A stretch of 24,735 bases of DNA from Pavlovales sp. CCMP2436 (GCA_026770615.1 MU631390.1:227371-252105), one strand, 5' to 3'; shown: positions 1 to 8,494, counted from the stretch's first letter. Numbers and translations: made by a program. Notes: generated by a model not told the origin, from the letters alone.

Positions 1-23
1 TAGCCGGGGTCCTCGTCGAGGTC
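1..23 (-). pseudogene. Scrap of a Rep-gene copy at the window edge
   Basis: Bases 1-23 are the exact reverse complement of 6627-6649 inside the large Rep gene. The next ~15 bases look like a diverged continuation. The match suggests that a second, inverted copy of Rep-like sequence lies just left of the window. It is too short to say more, and a chance match is unlikely but possible. Confidence 0.4.
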
Positions 24-41
24 CAGCTGCGGCGCCTCCGG

Positions 42-313
42 CCCTCGAGCGCGCGGTCGACGAGGCCGAGCATGTAGACCGCCTTGTCGGGCGCGTCGGG
101 GCCGAACTTGGAGCCCATGTTTCCGTCGGGGCCGAGCATGGGCCAGTCGGCGGCCATCGGCGGCGTGATGAGCGCGAGCGAGCGCTTGGTGGGGCCGTAG
201 GTCACGCGGACCGTCGTCTTGGGCTTGAGGTTGTCGCCGACCGGCTTCATTTAGTGCAGCTCCACGACGAGCAGCTTCTGGTCAAAGGCGGCGGCGTCTA
301 GAAAGAGGGCCAT
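42..313 (-). pseudogene. Degenerate duplicate of the 1305-2142 gene (5' part)
   Basis: On the minus strand this stretch is a close copy of the first ~90 codons of the gene at 1305-2142, beginning at the ATG at 313-311. It carries an in-frame TAA at 253-251, where the intact copy has a Tyr codon (TAC), and several missense changes such as MALFLDAAAF for MALFMDPADF. Similarity stops near position 42, where the sequence changes to a Rep-like scrap, so the copy is truncated. Similarity on the 5' side ends exactly at the ATG, which supports 2142 as the start of the main copy. I read this as a dead duplicate left by a rearrangement. Confidence 0.75.
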
Positions 314-341
314 GGTGCTCTGCTGGGGGGGCGGGCGGCGA

Positions 342-1020
342 AGTGATCGTTTTTTTAACTTTAAACTCCTCAAACTCCTACAAGCTACTGTGGAGGTTTG
401 TACTCGCGTTTTTCCTCCTCTCCTATACGTATCTGTCCATATGTAAGCACTTAGTTATTTACTGTTATTTACTGTTATTTACTGTTATTTACTGTCATTT
501 ACTGTTATTCTTTCTTTAATTATTATTTATGTAGTATTACTATTAATATTAAATACATATTAATAGTAATTAACTAAAAGTGATCGTTTTCAAACTTTTA
601 AAAACACAAACTCCTCAAACTCCAACAAACTACTGTGGAGGTTTGTACTCGCATTTTTCCCCCTCTCCTATACGTATCTGTCCATATGTAAGCACTTAGT
701 TATTTACTGTTATTTACTGTTATTTACTGTTATTTACTGTTATTTACTGTTATTTACTGTTATTTACTATTATTTACTGTTATTCTTTCTTTAATTATTA
801 TTTATGTAGTATTACTATTAATATTAAATACATTTTAATAGTAATTAACTAAAAGTGATCGTTTTTTAAACCTTTTAAAAACACAAACTCCTCAAACTCC
901 AACAAACTACTGTGGAGGTTTGTTCCTTAGTTTTCCCCCCTCTCCTATACGTATCTGTCCATATGTAAGCACTTAGTTATTTACTGTTATTTACTGTTAT
1001 TTACTGTTATTTACTATCTA
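342..1020. repeat. AT-rich direct repeat array, three copies
   Basis: Three direct copies start at 342, 579 and 854 with AGTGATCG. Each holds a short arm pair (CAAACTCC ... GGAGGTTTG), the block CTATACGTATCTGTCCATAT, then a 10-bp minisatellite (TTATTTACTG) repeated about 4-8 times, then an AT-rich tail. Unit length varies (237 and 275 bp) mainly with the number of decamers. No coding signal is visible in these ~680 bases. The base composition contrasts sharply with the GC-rich genes around it. Confidence 0.9.
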
Positions 1021-1040
1021 TTAATAGTTAATTAATATCT

Positions 1041-1168
1041 ATTAATAAAGAATAACAGTACATAACAGTAAATAACAGTAAATAACAGTAAATAACAGTA
1101 AATAACTAAGTGCTTACATATGGACAGATACGTATAGGAGAGGGGGAAAAACGCGAGTACAAACCTCA
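1041..1168. repeat. Inverted partial copy of the AT-rich unit
   Basis: This is the reverse complement of the central part of the array unit: decamers read CAGTAAATAA, then AAGTGCTTACATATGGACAG, then the complement of the TACTCGCGTTTTTCC block. It faces the third direct copy across ~20-40 bp of palindromic AT-rich sequence, so copy 3 and this copy could pair into a long hairpin. It ends abruptly at about 1168, next to a gene scrap. Confidence 0.85.
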
Positions 1169-1172
1169 CTAT

Positions 1173-1217
1173 CTGTCGAAGCAGGTGGCCCTCCTCACGA
1201 CCGAAGACGGCGCCTAG
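1173..1217 (+). pseudogene. Orphan C-terminal gene scrap
   Basis: Directly after the inverted repeat, 14 codons (LSKQVALLTTEDGA) run into a TAG at 1215-1217. The codons have normal composition for this virus, and the open frame is cut on its 5' side by the repeat. It may be the tail of a gene cut by the repeat insertion, or chance. The parent gene is not recognised. Confidence 0.25.
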
Positions 1218-1304
1218 TCGAGCGCGAGAGGCTGTATTTATAATTTATAATTTATGCTCGTTTGCTTGTCTGCTTGGCTGCTTGGCTGCTTGGCTAGAGC
1301 TCGC

Positions 1305-2142
1305 TTAGTTGAAGCCGCTGCTCTCGAAGTGGTGCTGGCCGTCGACGTGCATGCCCGCGTACGCGTTCGAGCCGGGCAGGGGGGGGGCGGGGGGCGGGTC
1401 GGCGGTGGCCCACTGGGGCACGCCCACGTTGGCCCAGATGTCGGCGGGCGTGGGGGGGGGCTTGGTCGGCGCGGCGCCGGAGGAGCATGAGCTGCAAGGG
1501 CGCCCACTTGACGCCGAAGACGTTGGTCATCGAGTAGAACATGTCGAGCTGGATGGCGGCCATGAGCACGTTCTCGTGCCTGATCTCGTGCCCCTCGGCG
1601 AGCGGCTGGCGGTTGCAGTCGAGCTGCGGGAGGGCGCGGCGGTTGCCGTTGTTGTCGAGGCAGCGGACCGAGACGTTCATGCGCTTGTAGAGCGGCGTGT
1701 CGCCGTCGTAGCGCTGCTTGACGGCCGCGCTCATCTTGCCGCGCACGGCCTCGGGCGAGAGGTCGCGCGTCCCGAGCACGTCCTTCTGGTGCGCGTACAC
1801 AAAGTCGGAGACGCGCTCGTCGATGAGGTTGAGGACCTTGAAGAGGTGCTCGACGCGGTCCTGGTCGACGCCCTCGAGCGCGCGGTCGGCGAGGCCGAGC
1901 ATGTAGACCGCCTTGTCGGGCGCGTCGGGGCCGAACTTGGAGCCCATGTTCCCGTCGGGGCCGAGCATGGGCCAGTCGGCGGCCATCGGCGGCGTGATGA
2001 GCGCGAGCGAGCGCTTGGTGGGGCCGTAGGTCTCGCGGACCGTCGTCTTGGGCTTGAGGCTGTCGCCGACCGGCTTCATGTAGTGCAGCTCGACGCCGAG
2101 CAGCTTCTGGTCGAAGTCCGCGGGGTCCATGAAGAGGGCCAT
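1305..2142 (-). CDS. Conserved NCLDV-type protein of unknown function, frameshifted near its C-terminus
   Basis: The start is the ATG at 2142-2140 (MALFMDPADFDQKLL). Similarity with the pseudogene copy at 42-313 begins at this ATG, so the longer upstream extension is rejected. The N-terminal third carries the signature ALITPPMAADWPMLGPDGN. I associate this with a conserved phycodnavirus/NCLDV family of unknown function (possibly DUF5871, from memory, unchecked). The middle is mixed alpha/beta with no catalytic motif I recognise. Around 1452-1500 the frame shifts by one base, most simply by an extra G in the 9-G run at 1452-1460. The sensible C-terminus then lies in another frame (ADIWANVGVPQWATADP ... 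GQHHFESSGFN) and stops at 1307-1305. Without the shift the frame gives an Arg-rich tail ending at 1294. The gene is divergent from the 2374 gene across an inverted repeat. Confidence 0.7.
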
Positions 2143-2180
2143 GTCGGCGCGCGGCGGAAGTTCGGTGGGTGCTAAAAGGG

Positions 2181-2341
2181 CTCCTAAACTCCTAAACTCC
2201 GAAGTTCCTCGACTTTTTTCAGAAAAAGTCATTTCTCTTTAGAGAAATTTTCAAATCCCCATCTTGATTCCTCAACATGGATAACAGATCTTCCTGAAAA
2301 AAGTCGAGGAACTCCGGAGTTTAGAAGTTTAGGAGTTTAGG
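2181..2341. repeat. Imperfect inverted repeat between divergent genes
   Basis: Left arm 2181-2222 (CTCCTAAACTCCTAAACTCC then GTTCCTCGACTTTTTTCAG) pairs with right arm 2294-2341, which has ~9 extra bases. The loop of ~71 bp (2223-2293) contains a smaller hairpin, TTTCTC-TTTA-GAGAAA. It lies between divergent genes, so it could be a shared control region, an origin-like hairpin or a foldback element. The arm core GGAGTTCCTCG / CGAGGAACTCC also occurs in the two hairpins near 23.4-23.9 kb. Confidence 0.85.
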
Positions 2342-2373
2342 AAAGAGTTTGGGAAGGAGTTGGCGGTTTAAGC

Positions 2374-3113
2374 ATGTCCACGGCCGTTCAAGCGCCGGAC
2401 GGCAGCCGCTCAAGCGCCGGACGCCCCTGCCGCTGCACCCACTGAGCGCGGCGGCGGCGCACCCCGCGGCGGACCTCGTGCTCAAGTGGCTCATCGCCGA
2501 GGCCCACGGCTGCCTGCAGCTCTACGACGCGCTCACGGCCTGGTCCGCGGTCATCGCCAGGCGCATCTGCCCGCGCATGGTCGTGCCCTGGAACGCGCGG
2601 CGCGCACGCTGGCACCGCATGTACACGCACGCCCTCGACGTCAGCTGGACCCGCCGCGCCGCCCTCTGCTACGTGCTGAACCGCGCCTGCCTCGGCGCCC
2701 TGGACCGCCTGCGCGGAATCGTGCGCACCGCCAAGAAGCTGCGCGCGCCCGTGCTCAGCATTCTCGCCGGCCGCCTGCACACAACGATGCTCGACTGGGC
2801 GCGCTGCGAGCACCGCCACTGCCTCCTCCGGCAGCTCGCCCTGGCCTCCCTGCGCGAGCGGCTCGTGTGGAAGGCCGCGTTCGGCTACGAGGTGCACCCC
2901 AAGACGCGCTCGGCAGCCATGGCGCGCGAGGACTTCGTGCAGCACGCCTGGCTGCGCGCGCTGCAGGGCGTCTTCGATGCGCTGCGCGACCGGCGCTTTC
3001 GCTGCTACGACCAGCTCGGCCTCGCGCTCGCCCGCTCGCGCCGGGACGCCGGCAGCCTCTACCAAACGGTCAAGTCGCTCACGCGTGTGGACACTATGGA
3101 CTACGATTGCTAG
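2374..3113 (+). CDS. Hypothetical helical basic protein, N-terminal frame uncertain
   Basis: The frame that is open from 2349 to the TAG at 3111-3113 encodes an Arg/Ala/Leu-rich, mostly helical protein of about 240 residues, with several Cys and His (for example WARCEHRHC). No family is recognised. The first ATG near the expected start, 2374 (MSTAVQAPDG), is in a different frame and stops after 23 codons. The first ATG in the long frame is only at 2578. A 15-bp duplication (TCAAGCGCCGGACG) sits at 2387-2420, so a small indel there may have broken the link between the ATG and the body. It ends 4 bp before the stop of the convergent 3118-3456 gene. Confidence 0.5.
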
Positions 3114-3117
3114 GAGT

Positions 3118-3456
3118 CTACTCAGAATCAGACGAGCCGATGTCAGAGGCCGACGTGTAGGCGGGCGCTCGGTCGTCGGTGTCGTCGTCGCTCGTGTGGT
3201 CTGAAACCACGAAGCTCATGTCGCTGTCGTCGCTGTCCTCGAAGTTGGTCGAGGAGGACCCGAGCGTCTCGCCGTCGCTCCCCTCGCTCTTCTCGCTCGC
3301 CTCGCTCGCCTCTTCGTGGTCCGTCGCTTGCAGGATCGCGTCGACCTTCACGTTCAGCGCGAGCACCTGCTCGTGCACGTCGTGCATCACGCGGTCGAGG
3401 CGGTCGAGCTTCAGGTCGAGCTTGCGCAGCTTCGCGGACAGGACGCGCGAATCTAT
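3118..3456 (-). CDS. Coiled-coil protein with acidic Ser/Asp/Glu tail; start codon possibly lost
   Basis: The N-terminal part is a clear heptad coiled coil (LSAKLRKLDLKLDRL and onwards, to about residue 45). An unstructured Asp/Glu/Ser-rich tail follows, ending in SDIGSSDSE. The first in-frame ATG (3387-3385) would cut the coiled coil in half. The heptads run upstream to an ATA codon at 3456-3454 (I-D-S-R-V-L), which would make a good start if it were ATG. One G-to-A change would explain this. An AT-rich patch with T/A runs at 3480-3510 lies just upstream and could serve this gene and the plus-strand gene at 3534. Function unknown; an oligomerising structural or regulatory protein is a guess. 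Confidence 0.6.
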   Translation of the reverse strand: MDSRVLSAKLRKLDLKLDRLDRVMHDVHEQVLALNVKVDAILQATDHEEASEASEKSEGSDGETLGSSSTNFEDSDDSDMSFVVSDHTSDDDTDDRAPAYTSASDIGSSDSE

Positions 3457-3533
3457 TGTGCTTCCAACGGCCGCTTCAGTTTTTTTTTAAGTGTGCAGTT
3501 TTTTTAAAAAGTACGGTGCCGCTTCCGTGACGC

Positions 3534-3809
3534 ATGATGCTTCCGCACGCCTTCGAGGGTCGCCTCCGCGGCAAATACAACCTAGCCGAGCCCAGCGCGT
3601 GGAAGGCCCTCGACCGCGACGCCCGCCTGCACGCGGAGGCCCTCTCGTCCATCTCGAGCGAGTGCGTCGCCCTGCGCGCGCCGGGAGTCGCCGGCGCGCA
3701 GGGAGTCGAAGGCGCGCAGCGCTTCAACCCGGCCTCCGTGACCTTTGAAGACCTCGACTCCTTCGAGCTGTACCGTTACAGCCCCCTGCCGTCCGCCAAA
3801 ATTATCTGA
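3534..3809 (+). CDS. Small hypothetical protein
   Basis: A 91-codon frame starts at two consecutive ATGs (3534 and 3537) and ends at TGA 3807-3809. The product begins MMLPHAFEGRLRGKYNLAEP and has an Ala/Gly/Gln repeat-like stretch (APGVAGAQGVEGAQ) near residues 49-62. No membrane segment or known motif is visible. The upstream region 3480-3510 is rich in T and A runs, like other promoter patches here. The next plus-strand gene starts 18 bp downstream. Confidence 0.55.
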   Translation: MMLPHAFEGRLRGKYNLAEPSAWKALDRDARLHAEALSSISSECVALRAPGVAGAQGVEGAQRFNPASVTFEDLDSFELYRYSPLPSAKII

Positions 3810-3827
3810 GCGCTAGCGTAGAGGACC

Positions 3828-4012
3828 ATGTCGGCGACGGCGATCGAGACCGCGCTCGTCGAAATTGGCAGTGCCGCCTTCCCCTGCGGCCTGGTCCACC
3901 TCGCCTGGACGACGCACCAGCGCATCGCCTCGGCAAACGCGGGCCCCCGCCGCCCGCGTGGACGCCGCCGATACCGCCGCCCGGCTTCAGCGTGCAGCCC
4001 TGGGACCCCTAG
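3828..4012 (+). CDS. Short protein with a Pro-rich end, frameshifted
   Basis: The N-terminus MSATAIETALVEIGSAAFPC reads well to about 3943. The frame then turns into Arg-rich nonsense. One base is missing near the C-run GGGCCCCCGCCGCCC (3941-3955). In the corrected frame the end is WTPPIPPPGFSVQPWDP with a TAG at 4010-4012. The corrected product is about 61 residues. The last four bases overlap the stop of the convergent gene at 4009 (shared CTAG). Function unknown. Confidence 0.45.
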
Positions 4013-4362
4013 AGCACGCTCACGCAGCAGCCCGCCTTGGAAGGCCGCGCGTAGTGCAGGGCGAGCGCGCACGCGAGCACGACCCCAAGCGCCAGGCCGA
4101 GCGCCAGGCCGGCGCGCTCGGGGCGCTCGAGCAGCCAAACCGCCGGGTTGGTCGCCGGGCCGTCTGCCTCGGCCGCCGGGATGTCTGCTGGGCTCGGGGG
4201 CGGGCTGCCTGCCGGGCCGGACTCCGCCTCCAGCGGCTCCAGCGGCTGCAGGATGTGCCGGACGGCCACCGAGCGGCGAGCGGCGCGCGCGACGGGCGGC
4301 GGCTCCATGAACTCGGGCACGGGCGGCTCCAACTCGGGCACGGGCGGCTCCAACTCGGGCAC
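4009..4362 (-). CDS. Pro-rich protein with a C-terminal membrane anchor
   Basis: The product has a Pro/Glu-rich N-terminus built from an 18-bp tandem repeat (PVPELEP units, 4309-4362), a linker, and a strong hydrophobic segment (AGLALGLALGVVLACALAL) before a short Cys-containing tail (SKAGCCVSVL). This is the layout of a tail-anchored viral membrane protein. The start is uncertain: 4362 is a GTG, the first in-frame ATG is 4308-4306, and the frame is closed by a TGA at 4383-4381. If the ATG is used the repeats are untranslated. It ends in a shared CTAG with the convergent 3828 gene. Confidence 0.55.
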   Translation of the reverse strand: MPELEPPVPELEPPVPEFMEPPPVARAARRSVAVRHILQPLEPLEAESGPAGSPPPSPADIPAAEADGPATNPAVWLLERPERAGLALGLALGVVLACALALHYARPSKAGCCVSVL

Positions 4363-4397
4363 GGGCTCCTCGAGTGCCTTTCAAAGATAAATTGAAC

Positions 4398-4562
4398 TTA
4401 AGTACGGTAGAACCTAGCGGAGAACAATACGTGGGCCAGGACCAAGAAATAGAGTAGGCCAATGAAGAAGCTGTGCAGCAGCACCTGTGTCGCCACCGTG
4501 TAGAACGGGTGCGCCTTGAAGGACACCACGGGCGCGGGCGCGTCGGCGGCTGCGTCGGACAT
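4398..4562 (-). CDS. Small single-pass membrane protein
   Basis: The 54-residue product starts at ATG 4562-4560 (MSDAAADAPAPVVSFKAHPF). One long hydrophobic segment follows, centred on LLHSFFIGLLYFLVLAHVL, and the end is FSARFYRT. It lies divergent to the Rep gene and shares with it the palindrome-like promoter patch at 4577-4590. It is probably a minor virion membrane protein, by analogy with the many similar small genes here. Confidence 0.65.
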   Translation of the reverse strand: MSDAAADAPAPVVSFKAHPFYTVATQVLLHSFFIGLLYFLVLAHVLFSARFYRT

Positions 4563-4576
4563 CGCTGACAGGTGCT

Positions 4577-4590
4577 CCCGAAAATTCGGG
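4577..4590. promoter_or_regulatory. Bidirectional promoter-like patch CCCGAAAATTCGGG
   Basis: CCCGAA-AA-TTCGGG reads as the TTCGGG element on both strands. It lies 15 bp from the ATG at 4562 (minus) and 13 bp from the ATG at 4603 (plus). It is the clearest two-way example of the shared element. Confidence 0.6.
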
Positions 4591-4602
4591 CCTGCCCCCC
4601 AG

Positions 4603-7600
4603 ATGCCGAGCCCGCTCGAGAGCCCCGGGCCACTGGCCTGGTTCAAGGACATGCTCCACCCGGGCCAAGCCAACTACCAAGCGCTACTGATCGCGGGCCC
4701 ACTCTCGCAGCCGGCCATTGTCGGCTTCTACGCCATGCGCACGCCGGAGCTCAGGGACTTGGCGCGCGAGGCCCTGCGGAACGACAAGGCGAGCCACACC
4801 TACATCGGCACGCTCGTGAAGAAGCACAAGTTTGGGCGCGTGATGGACAGCAAGTGGCAGAACGCGCTCATCCTCTGGTACGTCAAGGTGCCGCCGCCCG
4901 TGGCCGCGACCAACTACCTGGCCCCGGGCAACTTCCGGCGCACCGCAGCGACCGTCAAGCGCGACCAGCGGATCAGCGCCATCGGGCCCGTGGTCACGCA
5001 CACGGACATGTTCGAGGTGGCCCAGCTCGACCCCACGGCCATGACCGCGCCGTGGTTCGGCAAGGCCAAGCCCGACCGCCAGCTAAACGCGGCCGAGCAG
5101 AAGCGCGCGGCCGTCCTCGCCTACGTGCTGCACGCCGCCCCCGAGCCGTGGATGCTCGAGCCCGCGCAGGGCGGCCTGCGAGGCAACCGGCCCCGAGCGA
5201 CGGGCCACGGCTGGAAGGACTCCGACTTCGAGAAGAGCGCGCTCGAGTACCTTAAGGAGGACGGGGCCTGGGACGCCATCGAGAGCCCCATGACCCAGAC
5301 CATGCAGGCGGGCGTGCCGAAGCGCTCCGCTACGTGCAGACCGAGCTCCACCGCGTCTCGCTGCCCTTCGAGCGCTACTCGGGCGTGCTCCGGGAGGGCG
5401 AAAGCTTCAGCGCCGGCTGCACGCGCTGCATGCGCCTCTTTTGGGAGCCGAAGGACTTCCACGTGCTCGACTCGAGCCGCACGCATCGCCTGCAGGTCAT
5501 GCTCGAGCAGGCGCGCAAGCCCGCGGCGGCCCGCAACCCGGCGCACCAGGCCGCCCGGACCGAGCTCGAGGCCCTGGGCCTGCGCTGGGCGCAGACCGCC
5601 GTGAACGCGCAGTTCGACACGCTCACCCGCTTCCTGGGCAACAACGACATGCCGCCCCTCGGCACCGCCGTGCAGATCGCGCGCCTGGGCAGCGGCGACG
5701 ACGGCTGGGAGGCGGGCTCGGTCTTCGTCGTGGCCAGGGGCAAGGCAAAGGACGTCGCCAACGAGGAGGCCGAGGCTGCTGGCGAGGACTTCGAGGACAG
5801 CGGCGCCCAGAGCGAGCGCAAGCTCGTGGTCATCGTCAAGTACCACAACCCGCACCCGACGCAGCTCAAGCGGATGGCCAAGTTCGGGACGACGGTCGTG
5901 CGGCAGGCCGAGGCGCCGAGCACGGTGGAGCTCTACCGCTACAACCAGCCCCGCGCCAACAGCAACCTCTGCTTCGAGTGCGGCGGCACGCTCCGGCAGA
6001 AGGACCTGCAGCTCCTCGACGACTACGACATCACCAAGCCCAGCCAGCTGCCCCCGGCCGACCGCGTCCCCGCACGCCGCCACACGTTCGAGTCGCGCGA
6101 GAGCAGCCGGCGCGAGATGGGCGCGCGCTTCCTGCGCAAGCTCGGCTGGACCGACGAGCGCTTCGACGAGGAGGAGGAGGCCCTGCGCGCGCAGATCGCG
6201 CCGCCCGCGCCGGGCGAGACGAGCCGCGCGCACGAGACCGCGCGCCACCACAGCGGCCAGACCGCCGAAGCGTTCGACCCCGGCTACACCGGCCTGGACC
6301 CGCGCGCGCTCCTGCGCAACGGCAAGATCACCGACGCGCAGTACATGGAGCTGGCGCGCGGCCCGCGCCGAGCGCCGGGCGCCCCGCTGCCCAAGGTCGT
6401 GATCGACGTGACCGTGGGCGACCTGCGCTCCAGCCTGATCAACCCGGTGGCCTCCAAGGAGATCGCGCTCGAGAAGCACCGCGCGGTCGCGGCGCAGGCC
6501 CTGGCGCTGCTCAACGGCAAGAGCGTCGGCCCGCTCTCCTTCAAGCTCGCCGCGGCGTTCGAGCAGCTCGCCACCTCGCACCACCAGCGCGCCGAGCACC
6601 TCGCGCACCCCGGCGCGCCGCTGACCGACCTCGACGAGGACCCCGGCTACGAGTTCCTGCGCGTGGTCAAGCACGTGAAGAAGGAGTGGCACCCGAGCTT
6701 CGACATCTCGCAAGCGCGCAAGACGCAGACGGCCGTGCAGGCGCGCAGCGTGCAGCAGAGCAAGTTCCTGGTCACGCTCGTCCTGCACCGCCGCGCCACC
6801 TGGGACGAGAAGCACAACGCGCACGTGATGAAGCAGATGGCGGACGCCTGCACGGCGCTCATGAGAGACGCGGGCCGCGAGCACCTGCGCCGGATCCTGC
6901 GCTTCGGCCTCATCTGGAGCGGCGTCGAGAAAGGCTGGCAGACCTGGACGCCGGCGAAGAAGGGCGCGGCGACCACCGGCGTGGGCCACTACGTCGAGAA
7001 GGGCACGCAGCGCACACGCGCCGAGTACCTGGCCGCGCTCGAAATGAACGACGACGCCGCCGACCGCGTGGCCTTCTTCTGGAACGAGGCGACGGACCAG
7101 CCCTTCAACCTCAACGACCTCGCCGAGGGCTCCGACCCGCACCCGCACGCGAAGGCCGTCCCCGGCAACATCTTCCTGCCCGACGAGTACGCGACCGACC
7201 TCTTCGACGACGTGGTCAAGTCGGTCAACAGCCAGGTGGGCATCGAGGTGGGCCCCGTGGCGCGCCTCTTCCACTTCCACATGCTGCTCGACGTGAAGCA
7301 CACCTCCAAGGTGGCGATCGACCAGCGCGCCTTCATCGCCTACTTCCTCGGCTGCTAGCAGGGGCGCCTCTTCCAGGCGACGCCCTTCGAGCAGGGTGCC
7401 CTCTACATCCGCGACCAGTCGGGCTACGACTTCGTGCAGCCGTGGGAGCGCCCCTACCTGGACATCAAGCTCATGGCCGAGGACTCCGAGAACATCGTGA
7501 CCGAGGCCTACGTTAAGAAGCAAGCCATCGGGTTCATGAACGCCGCGAGGCGCGCCGAGGCGAGCCACAAGCCCGCGCTCATCTCGCACGGGCGCGCGAC

Positions 7601-7878
7601 GCTCACGCAGCCGCAGCTCCCCTCGGCGATCGGCGGCCACGCGCAGGACCGCCTGCCGAGGCCCGGGCGGCGGCAGGACGAGCTCTACCACCAGCCCGCG
7701 GGCACGCCCATCTCGGGCCGGGCGCACGTGGTCAACGCGATCACGGGCACGCTCACGGCGCCGACGCCGCCTCCCGGACCAATCGTACGAAAAGGCCCGG
7801 CAGCGAGGGCTGGCACGCAACGCTGCAATGCTGGTCACGCTCGGCCTGGATCGCGCATCGGGGGCGGCGGCCCGCTAG
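4603..7878 (+). CDS. Large replication protein with C-terminal HUH endonuclease (Rep) motifs; three disruptions
   Basis: The gene starts at ATG 4603 (MPSPLESPGPLAWF), just downstream of the divergent promoter patch, and would encode about 1,090 residues. Two Cys pairs, CTRC near residue 273 and CFEC near 457, could form a zinc site. The C-terminal third shows the three marks of an HUH Rep: motif I FLVTLVL (about 721), the HUH motif in LFHFHMLLDV (7272-7280, about 890), and a catalytic-Tyr motif AYVKK (Tyr codon 7509, about 969). The spacing between motifs I and II is longer than in most Reps. No P-loop helicase domain is visible. Such enzymes nick an origin hairpin and stay linked to the 5' end to start rolling-circle replication. 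The frame is broken three times: one base is missing near 5318 (GVPK/EALRYVQ junction), an in-frame TAG lies at 7356-7358, and a one-base shift occurs near 7770. After the last shift the end reads LARNAAMLVTLGLDRASGAA with a TAG at 7876-7878. Confidence 0.65.
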
Positions 7879-7900
7879 ACTAACTACTCTGTTTCAAACT

Positions 7901-8419
7901 TTAAACGGCCTCAAGCACCGAGGCGGCCCCCAAGCCCACGGCCGCAGTGGCCGCAGCGGTCGCGCCGAGGCGCCGCGCGATGGGCACGTCGGCCAGCGCG
8001 GTCCACGTGACGTACGCCGCGCCGACCGTGATCGCCACGCCCGCCGCCGCCGCGAGGAAGCCCTCGATCCCGTCCAGCGCGCCGGTGAGCAGCTGCCCGG
8101 GCGTCTCCAAGATGGCGAAATCCATGCCCGTCACATCGCTGATGGCGGCTAGCAGCTGCTTCCCGCCGAGCAGCAGCGCCGCGCCGCCGCCCACCATGAG
8201 CCCGATCGTCGACTTCTTCGCGGTTTGGCCGGCATTGCGCACCAACTTGCCGCCCGTCTCGAGCGCGCTCGGCGGGGTGGTCTTCAGGAGCGCGGGCGGC
8301 GGGATCGCCTTCAGCGCCTGATTGGTTGCCTGCACGGGCACTTTGCTGGCCCCCTTGACAACCGTGCCCGGCGGCGGTGCGACTTTGCCGATCTTGCCGA
8401 GCACGGACCAGATCCCCAT
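7901..8419 (-). CDS. Multi-pass membrane protein
   Basis: The 172-residue product starts at ATG 8419-8417 (MGIWSVLGKIGKVAPPPG). An amphipathic, Pro/Ala-rich region of ~70 residues is followed by about three hydrophobic segments: LMVGGGAALLLGGKQLLAA, a segment around EGFLAAAAGVAITVGAAYVT, and the C-terminal ATAAATAAVGLGAASVL. There is no enzyme motif. It converges on Rep, with the stops about 20 bp apart. A promoter-like patch lies 15 bp upstream. I expect a structural membrane protein; the family is not recognised. Confidence 0.7.
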   Translation of the reverse strand: MGIWSVLGKIGKVAPPPGTVVKGASKVPVQATNQALKAIPPPALLKTTPPSALETGGKLVRNAGQTAKKSTIGLMVGGGAALLLGGKQLLAAISDVTGMDFAILETPGQLLTGALDGIEGFLAAAAGVAITVGAAYVTWTALADVPIARRLGATAAATAAVGLGAASVLEAV

Positions 8420-8433
8420 CTCGCTCGTCGGAA

Positions 8434-8453
8434 GCGCCCGAATGTTTTTATTT
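8434..8453 (-). promoter_or_regulatory. Promoter-like patch (ACATTCGGGCGC on minus strand)
   Basis: On the minus strand the sequence reads AAATAAAAACATTCGGGCGC, ending 15 bp before the ATG at 8419. It fits the A/T-run plus TTCGGGC pattern. Confidence 0.5.
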
Positions 8454-8494
8454 GCTAGTCACTTTCTAAGTTTATCTAATCTATCGAATCGAAT

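Noticed and set aside
342..1168. CRISPR array
   Set aside because: The units are long, AT-rich and contain a minisatellite; there are no short repeats with unique spacers.
2143..2232. N-terminal extension (MTFSEK...) of the 1305-2142 gene
   Set aside because: It is encoded in the inverted-repeat spacer, and similarity to the duplicate copy stops at the ATG at 2142.
6490..6530. LLNGKSVG in Rep as a Walker A helicase motif
   Set aside because: The glycine at the start of GxxxxGK[ST] is absent and no Walker B follows.
5121..7838. A 905-codon open frame antisense to Rep
   Set aside because: Its composition is Arg/Leu/Ala/Glu-rich as expected for the complement of GC-rich codons; the motifs and the promoter patch belong to the plus strand.
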